Shown in pieces: positions 1 through 8,215 of a stretch of 19,069 nt of DNA (position 1 is its first letter; every line of letters begins with the position of its first letter). The stretch lies in assembly GCA_947478935.1 (NCBI GenBank), contig CANJXV010000017.1:1-19069 (forward strand), given 5' to 3'. This DNA comes from Comamonadaceae bacterium. Its GTDB lineage: Bacteria > Pseudomonadota > Gammaproteobacteria > Burkholderiales > Burkholderiaceae_C. Both the position numbers and the translations under genes were made by a program. Below the pieces are notes generated by a model. It was not told the DNA's origin and searched no databases. It worked only from the letters and a program-made list of their open reading frames with translations.

Positions 1-543
1 GAGCACATGGTCTTTGACGGCGCAGCCCACGAAAGCGCGGCCCGCTACCCCGGCCTGGCGGCGCGCAGCTTTATCGTTTCTAGCTTTGGTAAAACCTACC
101 ATGTCACGGGCTGGAAAGTCGGCTTTGTGGCGGCCCCGGCATCGCTTAGCGCTGAACTACGCAAAGTGCACCAGTTCAATGTATTTACCGTGAACACGCC
201 AGTGCAATACGGCCTGGCTGCGTTTATGCAAGCGCCCTCGCGCTACCTGGAACTGCCCGCTTTTTACCAACGCAAGCGCGATCTATTCCGTCAAGGGCTT
301 GAAAAAACAAAGTTCCGCCTGCTTGCCAGCGAAGGTACGTTTTTCCAATGCGCAGAAATTTCTGAAGTCAGTGATATGAGCGAGGCCGATTTCTGCCGCT
401 GGCTGACCATAGAAATCGGCGTGACGGCGATCCCGATGTCCGCTTTTTACCGCGACGCCTTTGATCAAAAAATTGTGCGCTTTTGCTTTGCGAAAGAGGA
501 AGCGACGCTGCGCAAAGGACTGGACCGATTGGCCAAGCTGTAA
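1..543 (+). CDS. PLP-dependent aminotransferase, methionine aminotransferase-like (5' truncated)
   Basis: C-terminal part of a fold-type I class I/II aminotransferase; the frame is open to the first base, so the gene begins outside the window. The Schiff-base lysine is in the motif SSFGKTYHVTGWKVG (Lys codon at 91-93), which, with the following KVHQFNVFTVNTPVQ stretch, resembles methionine aminotransferases of the YbdL/MtnE type and kynurenine aminotransferase-like enzymes. The carboxylate-binding arginine is probably in KIVRFCFAK near the C-terminus. Known role of this family: transfer of an amino group between methionine or an aromatic amino acid and a 2-oxo acid in the cytoplasm, often next to an omega-amidase. 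The exact substrate cannot be fixed from the fragment. No downstream partner gene follows on this strand within about 180 bases. Confidence 0.9.
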   Translation, partial: EHMVFDGAAHESAARYPGLAARSFIVSSFGKTYHVTGWKVGFVAAPASLSAELRKVHQFNVFTVNTPVQYGLAAFMQAPSRYLELPAFYQRKRDLFRQGLEKTKFRLLASEGTFFQCAEISEVSDMSEADFCRWLTIEIGVTAIPMSAFYRDAFDQKIVRFCFAKEEATLRKGLDRLAKL

Positions 544-562
544 GTAAGCGCTTTGCAAGTTC

Positions 563-647
563 GTCATCAAGAGGAGCGAAGCAACGCGGCGATTCATTTA
601 ATCATGAAGCCATGGATTGCCACGGCCCGCGGCATGGCAAGGACGGG
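563..647. repeat. Decayed copy of a dispersed inverted repeat (copy A)
   Basis: Intergenic stretch after the aminotransferase. The left arm begins GTCATCAAGAGGAGCGAAGC and runs through CGGCGATTCA; the right arm contains ATGGATTGCCACGGC and ends GGCAAGGACGGG. Both arms match, with substitutions, the better-preserved element at 17971-18058 (GTCATTGCGAG...CAATCCA facing TGGATCGCC...GCGATGAC). No gene is seen in 544-725 apart from this element. Confidence 0.5.
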
Positions 648-725
648 CTTAGATTGAGACAAGGTTCCCTAAAAGTGTTTCGCCGTTTGAACTTTTTGCC
701 GATGTATTTTGAAAGTACCCAAAAG

Positions 726-1061
726 ATGCCTCTAACTATCAGCGCCCACACCGACCGCTTCGCCACTGCGCCGCAAATCGCCCCTGAGGACATGGCCGCG
801 ATCGCGGCGCACGGCTTTAGCACCGTAGTGAACAACCGCCCCGATGGCGAAGGCGGACCCGACCAACCCAGCTCACAAGCCATGGCACAGGCGGCGCATG
901 TGGCAGGCTTGGCTTATCACTACCTTCCGGTCATCAGCGGCCAAATAACGCCCGAACAGGTAGCCAGCTTTGCCGCCATTGTGGCCGCATCGACTGGGCC
1001 GGTACTGGCCTTTTGCAGAAGCGGTGCACGCTCGACCACTATCTGGCACATGGGCAAGTAG
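726..1061 (+). CDS. TIGR01244/DUF442 family phosphatase-like protein
   Basis: A 111-residue protein resembling the beta-lactamase-hydrolase-like (BLH) phosphatase domain. Family landmarks are TDRFATAPQIAPEDMAAI (residues 9-26), NNRPDGE (36-42) and the phosphate-binding loop FCRSGARS (96-103) with a candidate nucleophile Cys97 and Arg102. Members are small cytoplasmic proteins with a tyrosine-phosphatase-like fold. In some bacteria the domain is fused to a metallo-beta-lactamase-type sulfur dioxygenase and linked to sulfide metabolism; here it stands alone. I chose the ATG at 726 because family proteins start just before the T-D-R-F segment; an in-frame ATG at 702 would add eight residues and neither has a convincing ribosome binding site. 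The stop lies two bases from the stop of convergent hrpA. Confidence 0.8.
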   Translation: MPLTISAHTDRFATAPQIAPEDMAAIAAHGFSTVVNNRPDGEGGPDQPSSQAMAQAAHVAGLAYHYLPVISGQITPEQVASFAAIVAASTGPVLAFCRSGARSTTIWHMGK

Positions 1062-1063
1062 GG

Positions 1064-4000
1064 TTAAGTGCCCAATTGCGCCCAAGCTTTCTCTAAGCGC
1101 TTGACGCTGACGGGCTGGGGGGTGCGCAGCTCTTGCGCAAAAAAACTTACGCGCAACTCCTCCATCAGCCAACGAAATTCGGCCATGCGCTCATCGACTG
1201 CGCCTTTGCGCTCTGCTACCAGGCGCCAGTAGCGTTGCTCCAGCGGGCGCAGCTCGGCGAGGCGGGCGGCATCGCGCGTGGGGTCTGCGCGGTATTTGTC
1301 CAAGCGCAAGGTGATGGCTTGCAGATAGCGCGCCAGGTGCTGCAAGCGCGGCCAAGGTGTAGCCAGCAAAAAGCGCTTGGGCACTAGGCGCTGTAATTGT
1401 GCGTTGGCATCCTCGCACGCCGGCGCGGCGTTTTTGCTGTCTTTGATTTTGCGAGCCGCATTTTGGTACTCCAGCAAGATGGTCAGTGCCATGCGCGCCA
1501 CTTCATTGGCAATCAAGGTCAGGCGGCCACGGCCTTCGTCCAATCGCTTTTGAAACGCTGGCGCATTGGTAGGCAAAGGCTCTAGCAAAAATGCCCGCTC
1601 CAGCGCTAACGCGATGATCTGGGCTTTGAGCTCCTCCAGCGTGCCACCCGCTGCGTTGCTGCCATCGACCTTGCCTACTTGCATATAAGCGGCACCCATT
1701 TTTTGCAAGTCCGGGATATTTTTTTCAAGATACTTGATTGCTTCTTTCAGTTGCAGAGCAAACAATCGCGCCAAACCAATGCGGTGTTTGTCGGCCGCAA
1801 TCTGCGGCTCGTCAAACACTTCTAGGGTAACTGCGTCTCCACCATCGACCAGGGCGGGAAACCCAATCACTGCATGGGCGCCTTTACGTATTTCCAGCAG
1901 CTCGGGTAATTCGCCGAAGGTCCAAGTGGTGTAGCGTTGCTCCGCACTTTGCAGCTGCACGTTGGCGCCGCCTTGCAAACGCCCAGTCGTGCCCGAGGTC
2001 TGGGCATGCGCCGCGCCAGAAGACGCTTGGCCGGCTCCAGGCCGCGATCCCGGCAGATCGCCATCGCCTTGACCTTTGCCGCCCCGCACAACGCCAGATT
2101 GCGCAGATCCTAAGTCTTTGGACGCCTGGGCTGGCACGGTATCGCTCAGTTTGAGCGCCGCCAGCGCCTGGAATGCACCGCGCGCCTGCGAGCCCCATTG
2201 CGCTTTAAGCGCACCCAGATTGCGGCCCTGCCCTAACTGACGGCCATGCTCATCGACCACGCGGATGTTCATGAAGCAATGCGCAGGCAGCATGTCCACC
2301 TTGATGTCGGCCCGCACAATGTCTAAAGCGGTGGCATCGCGCACCATTTTGAGTAGGGCATCGACTAGGCCACCAGTGCCAAAGCGTTCGGGGGTATTCA
2401 GTACTTCTGCCATGCGCGTCGCTGTCTCGGGCAGCGGCACAAGGCGCGAACGCGGCCTTTGGTGCAAGGTCTTGAGCAAGGCCTGCACTTTGTCTTTGAG
2501 CATACCGGGCACCAACCATTCGCAGCGCTCCTCATTGACCGGGTTCAGTACAAACAGAGGCACGGTCACCGTTACCCCATCACGCGCATCGCCCGGTTCA
2601 TGTAAATACGTAGCAGCGCAATCGACGCCCCCTAAGCGCACCGTCTTGGGAAACTGGCTGGTGGTAATGCCCGCCGCTTCATGGCGCATTAACTCCTCGC
2701 GAGTCAACATCAAAAGCGTGGGCTGCTTCTTTACTTCTTCGCGGTACCAGCGTTCGCAGCTGGTGCCGCTGCACACATCGGGGGGCAGCTGCTGATCGTA
2801 AAAAGCGTAAATCAAGGCGTCATCGACCAGCACATCCTGTCGCCGCGCTTTGTGCTCCAGATCCTCGACTTGTTGAATCAATTTCAGGTTGGCCGCTAGA
2901 AATGGCAGCGGCGTTTCCCACACGCCTTCGACCAGCGCTTGCCGAATAAATATTTCGCGCGCACCCGCCAGATCGACCCGGCTGTAGTTCACGCGTCGGC
3001 CGCTATAGACCACCAGGCCGTACAAAGTCGCGCGCTCCAGTGCCACCACTTCAGCGGCTTTTTTCTCCCAATGCGGGTCCAGCATTTGTTTTTTTAGCAA
3101 ATGGCCGCCCACTTGCTCAATCCACTGCGGATCAATCGCCGCAATACCGCGCCCAAACAAGCGTGTGGTCTCAACCAACTCAGCCGCAATAATCCAGCGA
3201 CCGGGCTTCTTCACCAGATGCGCTCCCGGATGCGGAAAGAACTTGATGCTGCGCGCGCCCAGGTATTCACCCTGCTGGCCTTCGGCCTCCAGCTTGCAGC
3301 CCACATTGCCCAGCAAACCTGCCAGCATGGACAAATGCAGTTGTTCGTAAGACGCAGGTGCCGTGTTGATACGCCATTGGTGCTCGGCCACCACGGTGAG
3401 CAACTGGCTATGAATGTCTTTCCATTCGCGCAAGCGGCGTACGCTGATAAAGTTTTGCCGTAGCAATTGCTCAAACTGGCGGTTGCTCAGTTTGTGGGCG
3501 CCGCTAACTTCGGCTTTGTCGCCACGCGCGGCGCCAATCCATTTCCACAACTTTAGGTAACCGGAAAACTCGCTCTTCTCATCATCAAATTTGGCATGCG
3601 CCTGGTCCGCTTGCTGTTGCGCATCCATTGGCCGGTCGCGAACGTCCTGCACGCTCAGGGCCGAGGCGATGATCAGCACCTCGTCTAAGGCCTCGCGCTT
3701 GCGGGCCTCCAAAATCATGCGCCCCACGCGCGGGTCCAAGGGCAAGCGTGCGAGCTCTTGCCCCAGCGCAGTGAGTTCATTGGCTTCGTCCACCGCGCCC
3801 AGCTCTTGTAGCAATTGGTAGCCATCGGCAATGGCCCGGCCCGAGGGGCGCTCCAAAAACGGAAAGTCTTCGACCGCGCCCAGCCGAAGCGACTTCATAC
3901 GCAATATCACGCCGGCCAGCGAGGAGCGCAGTATTTCCGGATCGGTAAAGCGCTCGCGCCCGGCAAATTCTTTGTCTTCGTACAGGCGTATGCAAATGCC

Positions 4001-5149
4001 ATCGGCGACTCGGCCGCAACGCCCCGCACGCTGGTTGGCAGAGCTTTGACTGATAGGCTCTACCAGCAATTGCTCCACCTTGCTGCGAAAGCTGTAACGC
4101 TTGATGCGCGCCGTGCCGGTATCAATCACAAAGCGGATGCCGGGCACCGTCAGCGAAGTCTCGGCCACATTGGTCGCCAACACTATGCGTCTTCCACTGT
4201 GGCCTTCAAAAATACGGTCTTGCTCGGCCTGGCTTAAGCGGGCAAAAAGGGGCAGCACCTCGCAGTTGCGTAAGACCGGTTGGTGGCTCAGGTGGCGCCG
4301 CAAGTGGTCTGCCGCTTCGCGGATTTCGCGCTCACCGGGCAGAAAGACCAAGATATCGCCAACTGCCCCGCCACGCCAAAGTTCGTCGACCGCTTCGGCA
4401 ATCGCGTCGTTTACGTCGTAGTCACGCCGCTCTTCAAAAGGCCGGTAACGTTGCTCGACCGGAAACATGCGCCCGGACACCATCATCACCGGCGCAGGTG
4501 TCAGCGTTCTTGCCTCTTGCGTGCCTTGCAAACTAGCGAAGTGGTCAGCAAAGCGCTGCGCATCTATCGTGGCCGAAGTCACAATCACTTTCAGGTCGGG
4601 CCGCCTTGGCAAGATCTGGCGTAGATAGCCCAGCAAAAAGTCGATGTTCAAGCTGCGCTCGTGCGCCTCGTCAATGATCAGCGTGTCATAGGCCAGCAGC
4701 AGCGGGTCAGTCTGTGTCTCGGCCAACAAGATGCCGTCGGTCATCAGCTTGACCGAAGCATCGCGGCTTAGGCGGTCCTGAAAACGCACCTTGAAACCCA
4801 CTACCTCACCCAAAGGCGTGTGCAGTTCTTCGGCAATGCGCTTAGCGACGCTGCTGGCGGCGATACGGCGCGGCTGGGTATGGCCGATCATTTTGCCGCG
4901 GGGCGCGGGTTTGCCATTGGGCAAAATTTTGGGGTAATTACACAGCCCGCGTCCCATGGCAAGAGCGATTTTGGGCAGCTGGGTGGTCTTGCCCGAACCG
5001 GTTTCACCGCAAACGATGATGACTTGGTGGCGTGCCAGCAAGGCCATGATTTCCTCACGCCGAGCGGAGACGGGCAGGTTTTCGGGGAATTCGATACGCA
5101 AAGGTGGGGAAGACTGCGGGGCGTTCACGCGAGAATTATCCCATGGCAC
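1064..5149 (-). CDS. hrpA: ATP-dependent RNA helicase HrpA (DEAH box)
   Basis: A 1361-residue superfamily 2 helicase. Motifs in order: Walker A GETGSGKTT (residues 48-56), TQPRRIAA (91-98), DEAH box (160-163) within IIDEAHERSLN, SAT (192-194), and motif VI QRAGRCGR (373-380). The long C-terminal part matches the HA2, OB-fold and DUF3418 regions usual in bacterial HrpA, and the size is typical (E. coli HrpA is about 1300 residues). HrpA acts on RNA in the cytoplasm; in E. coli it is linked to fimbrial mRNA processing and to rescue of collided ribosomes. A Gly/Ala/Ser/Gln-rich low-complexity segment of about 70 residues (roughly residues 1000-1071) interrupts DUF3418 just before the conserved WTFGELPELLEI. 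The ATG at 5149 lacks a clear ribosome binding site; a GTG at 5128 (giving VNAPQSSPPLRIEF) is a reasonable alternative start. Confidence 0.97.
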   Translation of the reverse strand: MPWDNSRVNAPQSSPPLRIEFPENLPVSARREEIMALLARHQVIIVCGETGSGKTTQLPKIALAMGRGLCNYPKILPNGKPAPRGKMIGHTQPRRIAASSVAKRIAEELHTPLGEVVGFKVRFQDRLSRDASVKLMTDGILLAETQTDPLLLAYDTLIIDEAHERSLNIDFLLGYLRQILPRRPDLKVIVTSATIDAQRFADHFASLQGTQEARTLTPAPVMMVSGRMFPVEQRYRPFEERRDYDVNDAIAEAVDELWRGGAVGDILVFLPGEREIREAADHLRRHLSHQPVLRNCEVLPLFARLSQAEQDRIFEGHSGRRIVLATNVAETSLTVPGIRFVIDTGTARIKRYSFRSKVEQLLVEPISQSSANQRAGRCGRVADGICIRLYEDKEFAGRERFTDPEILRSSLAGVILRMKSLRLGAVEDFPFLERPSGRAIADGYQLLQELGAVDEANELTALGQELARLPLDPRVGRMILEARKREALDEVLIIASALSVQDVRDRPMDAQQQADQAHAKFDDEKSEFSGYLKLWKWIGAARGDKAEVSGAHKLSNRQFEQLLRQNFISVRRLREWKDIHSQLLTVVAEHQWRINTAPASYEQLHLSMLAGLLGNVGCKLEAEGQQGEYLGARSIKFFPHPGAHLVKKPGRWIIAAELVETTRLFGRGIAAIDPQWIEQVGGHLLKKQMLDPHWEKKAAEVVALERATLYGLVVYSGRRVNYSRVDLAGAREIFIRQALVEGVWETPLPFLAANLKLIQQVEDLEHKARRQDVLVDDALIYAFYDQQLPPDVCSGTSCERWYREEVKKQPTLLMLTREELMRHEAAGITTSQFPKTVRLGGVDCAATYLHEPGDARDGVTVTVPLFVLNPVNEERCEWLVPGMLKDKVQALLKTLHQRPRSRLVPLPETATRMAEVLNTPERFGTGGLVDALLKMVRDATALDIVRADIKVDMLPAHCFMNIRVVDEHGRQLGQGRNLGALKAQWGSQARGAFQALAALKLSDTVPAQASKDLGSAQSGVVRGGKGQGDGDLPGSRPGAGQASSGAAHAQTSGTTGRLQGGANVQLQSAEQRYTTWTFGELPELLEIRKGAHAVIGFPALVDGGDAVTLEVFDEPQIAADKHRIGLARLFALQLKEAIKYLEKNIPDLQKMGAAYMQVGKVDGSNAAGGTLEELKAQIIALALERAFLLEPLPTNAPAFQKRLDEGRGRLTLIANEVARMALTILLEYQNAARKIKDSKNAAPACEDANAQLQRLVPKRFLLATPWPRLQHLARYLQAITLRLDKYRADPTRDAARLAELRPLEQRYWRLVAERKGAVDERMAEFRWLMEELRVSFFAQELRTPQPVSVKRLEKAWAQLGT

Positions 5150-5152
5150 AGT

Positions 5153-5185
5153 TTTACGTGCTACACTTTTTCACGTAATATCGTG
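5153..5185 (+). promoter_or_regulatory. Candidate autoregulated promoter/operator of the toxin-antitoxin pair
   Basis: Between the divergent starts of hrpA and the antitoxin there is an inverted repeat TTACGTG (5154-5160) / CACGTAA (5172-5178), spaced by 11 bases. A further CGTG at 5182-5185 pairs with the same CACG as CACG-TAATAT-CGTG. These half-sites overlap a weak sigma-70-like promoter, TTTACG (5153-5158), 17-base spacer, TAATAT (5176-5181). RHH antitoxins usually repress their own operon by binding such dyads, so this is a plausible operator; that role is inferred. Confidence 0.35.
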
Positions 5186-5195
5186 AGAATTTACC

Positions 5196-5450
5196 ATGAG
5201 CAACCTGACCATTTCCTTAGACGACGCCATTATTCGCAAAGCGCGCATTCGCGCCATCGAAGAAGGCACCTCGGTCAGCGCCAAGGTGCGAGAGTTTTTA
5301 GCGCACTATGCCAAAGTGGACAGCACAAACACAGCCGCCCTGCCGGAGCTTCCGGTTTTTCAAGGCACAGGCGGTTTACAGACCGGCATTGATCCCACCA
5401 GCAACAAATCGATGTTGCAAGCCGCCGACGATCTCGACGCCACCGCATAG
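5196..5450 (+). CDS. Antitoxin, ribbon-helix-helix type (VapB/FitA-like)
   Basis: An 84-residue protein. The first 40 residues (NLTISLDDAIIRKARIRA followed by IEEGTSVSAKVREFLAHYA) have the strand-helix-helix pattern of an RHH DNA-binding domain: one short strand with alternating hydrophobic residues, then two helices. The C-terminal half is polar and probably disordered until it wraps around the toxin, as known for VapB-type antitoxins. It lies 8 bases upstream of a PIN-domain toxin gene, which strongly supports the assignment. A weak GTGAGAA precedes the ATG. Expected role: neutralise the RNase toxin and repress the shared promoter. It resembles antitoxins paired with TIGR00028-type PIN proteins, but I cannot name a specific family. 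Confidence 0.8.
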   Translation: MSNLTISLDDAIIRKARIRAIEEGTSVSAKVREFLAHYAKVDSTNTAALPELPVFQGTGGLQTGIDPTSNKSMLQAADDLDATA

Positions 5451-5458
5451 GGCCGCAG

Positions 5459-5893
5459 GTGACACCCGACGTCAATGTTTTGGTAGCCGCATCGCGGGCC
5501 GATCACGTGCACCACGCCAAAGCAAAACAGTGGCTGTATTCGGCGCTGGAAAATGCACGTACCGGCACGGCACTCGGTCTGCTGGGAACCGTGGTTGCCA
5601 GCTACTTGCGCCTGGTGACGCATCCCAAAGTGTTCGCTCAGCCCACCCCCAGTGGCGATGCCATTGCCTTTGTTGACGCGCTGGTGCTGCAGCCCGGCGT
5701 TGCCATGCTGGCCCCGCAAAACGAATGGCCACAGCTGCGGACCCTGTGCCAAAAGCTGGCCCTGCGTGCGAACGATATTCCAGACGCGTGGATTGCAGCG
5801 TGTGTGCTTGAGCGGCAGGAAACACTCGTAAGCTTTGACCGGGATTTCGTGCGCCTGTTACCAGCCAAGCGACTCCTTCTGCTTGAAGCCTAA
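5459..5893 (+). CDS. PIN-domain RNase toxin, VapC-like (TIGR00028 type)
   Basis: A 144-residue PIN protein starting at a GTG 8 bases after the antitoxin stop. Acidic active-site candidates are Asp4 (TPDVNVLVAA), Asp109 (DIPDAWIAA) and Asp127/Asp129 (SFDRDF). The middle segment YLRLVTHPKVF (49-59) and the FVDALVLQPGV stretch are typical of the TIGR00028 group of VapC toxins. In that group the acidic residue that many other VapC proteins carry before the FLR motif is often missing; here the position is Ala/Ser. Known family action: metal-dependent endonucleolytic cleavage of tRNA or rRNA, held inactive by the antitoxin. The frame is intact, so the module may be functional. Co-transcription with the antitoxin is likely from the spacing. 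Confidence 0.85.
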   Translation: MTPDVNVLVAASRADHVHHAKAKQWLYSALENARTGTALGLLGTVVASYLRLVTHPKVFAQPTPSGDAIAFVDALVLQPGVAMLAPQNEWPQLRTLCQKLALRANDIPDAWIAACVLERQETLVSFDRDFVRLLPAKRLLLLEA

Positions 5894-5990
5894 ATCGCAC
5901 CAAAAAATGCACGTACGGCTGCGTCTGCCCATAGGCTTGCGCTTTCGGTACATTAGCGGCAACTAACAACCTTGAGTCCACCCGCCCCCC

Positions 5991-7340
5991 ATGACCTCTG
6001 TCTTTAACTTCACCTTCGTGCCCTGGTTCAGGTCGGTCGCGCCTTATATCCACAAGTTCCGCCACCAAACCTTTGTTGTCGGAATTGCGGGCGAAGCGAT
6101 TGCGGCGGGCAAGCTCCCGCACCTGGCGCAAGACCTGGCCATGATCCAGAGCATGGGCGTCAAAGTGGTGCTGGTTCACGGATTTCGGCCCCAAGTTAAC
6201 GAGCAGCTCAAGGCCAAAGGCCATACCGCCAAGTATTCGCACGGCATCCGTATTACCGACGAAATCGCGCTTGATTGCGCGCAGGAGGCGGCCGGTCAAC
6301 TGCGCTATGAAATCGAAGCGGCCTTCAGCCAAGGCCTACCCAACACGCCCATGGCCGATTCCACGGTGCGGGTGATCAGCGGCAACTTCATTACCGCGCG
6401 CCCGGTGGGCATCGTCGATGGAGTGGATTTCCAAAACTCCGGCGTGGTGCGCAAAGTCGATACGGCAGGCATTAGCAAAGTGCTGGACATGGGCGCTATG
6501 TTGCTGGTCTCGCCCTTTGGTTTTTCGCCTACGGGCGAGGCTTTTAATTTAACGATGGAAGAAGTGGCAACCTCGGTGGCCACCGCCTTGCAGGCCGATA
6601 AGCTGATTTTTCTGACCGAAGTGCCAGGCATCTTGCAGCGCCCGCTTGAGCCGCTAAGCGAGGACAACCCGGTGGATACCGAACTCCCCCTGGCCGCTGC
6701 CCAAGCGTTGTTGCTGGAAGCGCCCCCTGCGCGTGAGCCAGGCGATGTGGGCTTTTATTTGCAGCATTGCGTAACCGCCTGCAAAGGCGGTGTCGAGCGC
6801 AGCCACATCATCCCTTATGCGGTCGATGGTGCCATCTTGCTAGAGGTCTATGTGCATGACGGCATAGGCACCATGATCGTCGATGAAAAGCTCGAGAGCC
6901 TGCGAGAGGCCACGGAAGACGATGTAGGCGGCATCCTCAAACTGATTGAGCCATTTGAAAAAGACGGTACCCTGGTCAAACGCAGCCGCACGGAAATAGA
7001 ACGCGATGCCTCAAGCTATACCGTTATCGAGCACGACGGAGTCATCTTCGCCTGCGCTGCACTCAACCCTTACCCCGAAGGGCGCACCGGCGAGATGGCC
7101 GCGCTCACGGTGTCCCCCGATGTGCAGGGCCAGGGCGACGGCGAGCGCGTGCTCAAGCGGATAGAGCAACGCGCCCGCGCAGCAGGTCTGGAAAGTATTT
7201 TTGTACTGACCACCCGCACCACGCACTGGTTTTTAAAACGCGGCTTTGTGTTGGTGGACGCCGACTGGTTGCCCGAAGCGCGCAAACGCAAATACAACTG
7301 GGACCGCAAGAGCCAGGTGCTGGTAAAAAAACTAAGCTAG
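5991..7340 (+). CDS. argA: Amino-acid N-acetyltransferase (N-acetylglutamate synthase)
   Basis: A 449-residue ArgA that makes N-acetyl-L-glutamate from acetyl-CoA and glutamate, the first step of arginine synthesis. The N-terminal ~295 residues form an amino-acid-kinase-like domain (KVVLVHGFRPQVNEQL at 58-73, RVISGNFITARPVG at 127-140, LTEVPGI at 208-214), which in this family binds the feedback inhibitor arginine rather than doing catalysis. The C-terminal GNAT domain (about 304-449) carries the acetyl-CoA loop VQGQGDGERV (378-387) and the family-typical FLKRGF near the end. Length matches classical ArgA. The ATG at 5991 has no strong ribosome binding site. The 97 bases upstream hold no gene. 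The toxin-antitoxin pair separates it from hrpA. Confidence 0.96.
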   Translation: MTSVFNFTFVPWFRSVAPYIHKFRHQTFVVGIAGEAIAAGKLPHLAQDLAMIQSMGVKVVLVHGFRPQVNEQLKAKGHTAKYSHGIRITDEIALDCAQEAAGQLRYEIEAAFSQGLPNTPMADSTVRVISGNFITARPVGIVDGVDFQNSGVVRKVDTAGISKVLDMGAMLLVSPFGFSPTGEAFNLTMEEVATSVATALQADKLIFLTEVPGILQRPLEPLSEDNPVDTELPLAAAQALLLEAPPAREPGDVGFYLQHCVTACKGGVERSHIIPYAVDGAILLEVYVHDGIGTMIVDEKLESLREATEDDVGGILKLIEPFEKDGTLVKRSRTEIERDASSYTVIEHDGVIFACAALNPYPEGRTGEMAALTVSPDVQGQGDGERVLKRIEQRARAAGLESIFVLTTRTTHWFLKRGFVLVDADWLPEARKRKYNWDRKSQVLVKKLS

Positions 7341-7360
7341 GCACATAGAGATGACGGCCC

Positions 7361-7396
7361 GTCAAGGCGAGCAACGCCAGCGAGGTGGCCGTTCAT
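7361..7396. repeat. Possible remnant of the dispersed repeat (copy D)
   Basis: The stretch beginning GTCAAGGCGAGCAACGCC and ending GGTGGCCGTTCA can be aligned by eye with one arm of the repeat seen at 17971-18058 (consensus GTCATTGCGAG, AGCGA, GGCAATCCA), with about ten mismatches. It lies in the 86-base gap between the convergent argA and dsbB genes. Similarity is weak and may be chance. Confidence 0.2.
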
Positions 7397-7426
7397 GGCA
7401 TCTACATCCACAGGTACAAGCGTCCG

Positions 7427-7966
7427 TCAGATGTGAGCCGGCTCTGTCGCGCTACGACCCAGTCCGCTGTGGCGCCAGGCGATTAGCGCAGAGGTGATAG
7501 CGGCATCGCAAAAGCACAGAAAGGACCAGTTGGCAATGGACCCGCCTAAAAATGTCCAATCCACCGCAGTGCAATCGCCGCTGCCTTTGAACACCATGGG
7601 AATTACGCGCTGCAGGGGAAAGCTTTCGATCATGCCGTACAAGTCGCGCCCGCAGGTGAACACCTCAGGCGGGTACCACTGCAAGTAACTTTGACGCGCA
7701 GCGACAAACGCGCCAAAACCCGAAAGCAGAAAAATCAAAATGCCAAAGCCCACCCAGGCGCGCGGCGAACTGCGCGTGGCGGCCACGGCCGCCAAAAGCG
7801 CTACCACCACAAAGGCATAGCGCTGTACGATGCACATCGGGCATGGCTCTAACCCTTCTACATGCTGTAAATACAAACCAAATACCAGCAACAAGACCGC
7901 CACCAAAGCCGTAAGCCCGTAAATCCGCCGCGGGTGGGTATCTAGCAAGTCAAAAAACACTGTCAT
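7427..7966 (-). CDS. dsbB: Disulfide bond formation protein DsbB
   Basis: A 179-residue inner-membrane protein that reoxidises periplasmic DsbA and passes electrons to quinone. About four hydrophobic segments are visible (roughly residues 15-35, 48-66, 70-90, 140-165). The first periplasmic loop has the redox pair CPMC (Cys42, Cys45) followed by Arg49, the quinone-linked arginine of DsbB; the second loop has Cys105 (FTCGRDL) and Cys132 (SGDCTAV). Start: ATG at 7966 with a good AAGGA ribosome binding site 6 bases upstream. A longer in-frame reading back to 8113 would add an arginine/cysteine-rich leader overlapping a repeat and is rejected. It is convergent with argA and divergent from yggX. 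Confidence 0.94.
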   Translation of the reverse strand: MTVFFDLLDTHPRRIYGLTALVAVLLLVFGLYLQHVEGLEPCPMCIVQRYAFVVVALLAAVAATRSSPRAWVGFGILIFLLSGFGAFVAARQSYLQWYPPEVFTCGRDLYGMIESFPLQRVIPMVFKGSGDCTAVDWTFLGGSIANWSFLCFCDAAITSALIAWRHSGLGRSATEPAHI

Positions 7967-8045
7967 AGGTTTTCCTTTTTCAAAACATCCCCAGATACGA
8001 CAAGCGCAAACTGCCTGCCCGCCCAGCCGAATACGTACCAGTCCC

Positions 8046-8108
8046 GTCATTGCGAGGCCACAGGCCATGGCAATCCGTGCAAGGACAGGCTCGGAAGGGC
8101 TTGCACGG
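8046..8108. repeat. Decayed copy of the dispersed repeat with adjacent perfect inverted repeat (copy B)
   Basis: GTCATTGCGAGGCCACAGGC then CATGGCAATCC (8046-8076) is one arm of the repeat family, with the diagnostic GTCATTGCGAG and CAATCC ends. It runs into a perfect 9-base inverted repeat, CCGTGCAAG (8075-8083) / CTTGCACGG (8100-8108), with a 16-base loop. The element lies in the 249-base gap between the divergent dsbB and yggX starts; no gene is seen in the rest of that gap. Confidence 0.5.
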
Positions 8109-8215
8109 CGCAACCCTGGGATTATCTGTCGGCATCCCAGGGCTCGCCCGTCAAAGAGAATAAGATCGCCCTTTAGGCTGCATGCTTTCCTGCGCTACAT
8201 CAAAGGTTTTATTTC

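Noticed and set aside
1052..1073. GGGCA/TGCCC hairpin between the convergent stops at 1061 and 1064
   Set aside because: A short stem with no T tract on either strand; probably chance.
1133..5392. Many open frames on the plus strand opposite hrpA (for example 4820-5392 and 2265-2795)
   Set aside because: They lie antisense to a well-supported 1361-residue helicase, show no recognisable domain and have arginine/serine-rich composition typical of antisense frames in GC-rich DNA.
7967..8113. Longer DsbB reading from 8113
   Set aside because: The added residues are arginine/cysteine-rich, unlike DsbB, and overlap repeat copy B; the ATG at 7966 has a good AAGGA site.
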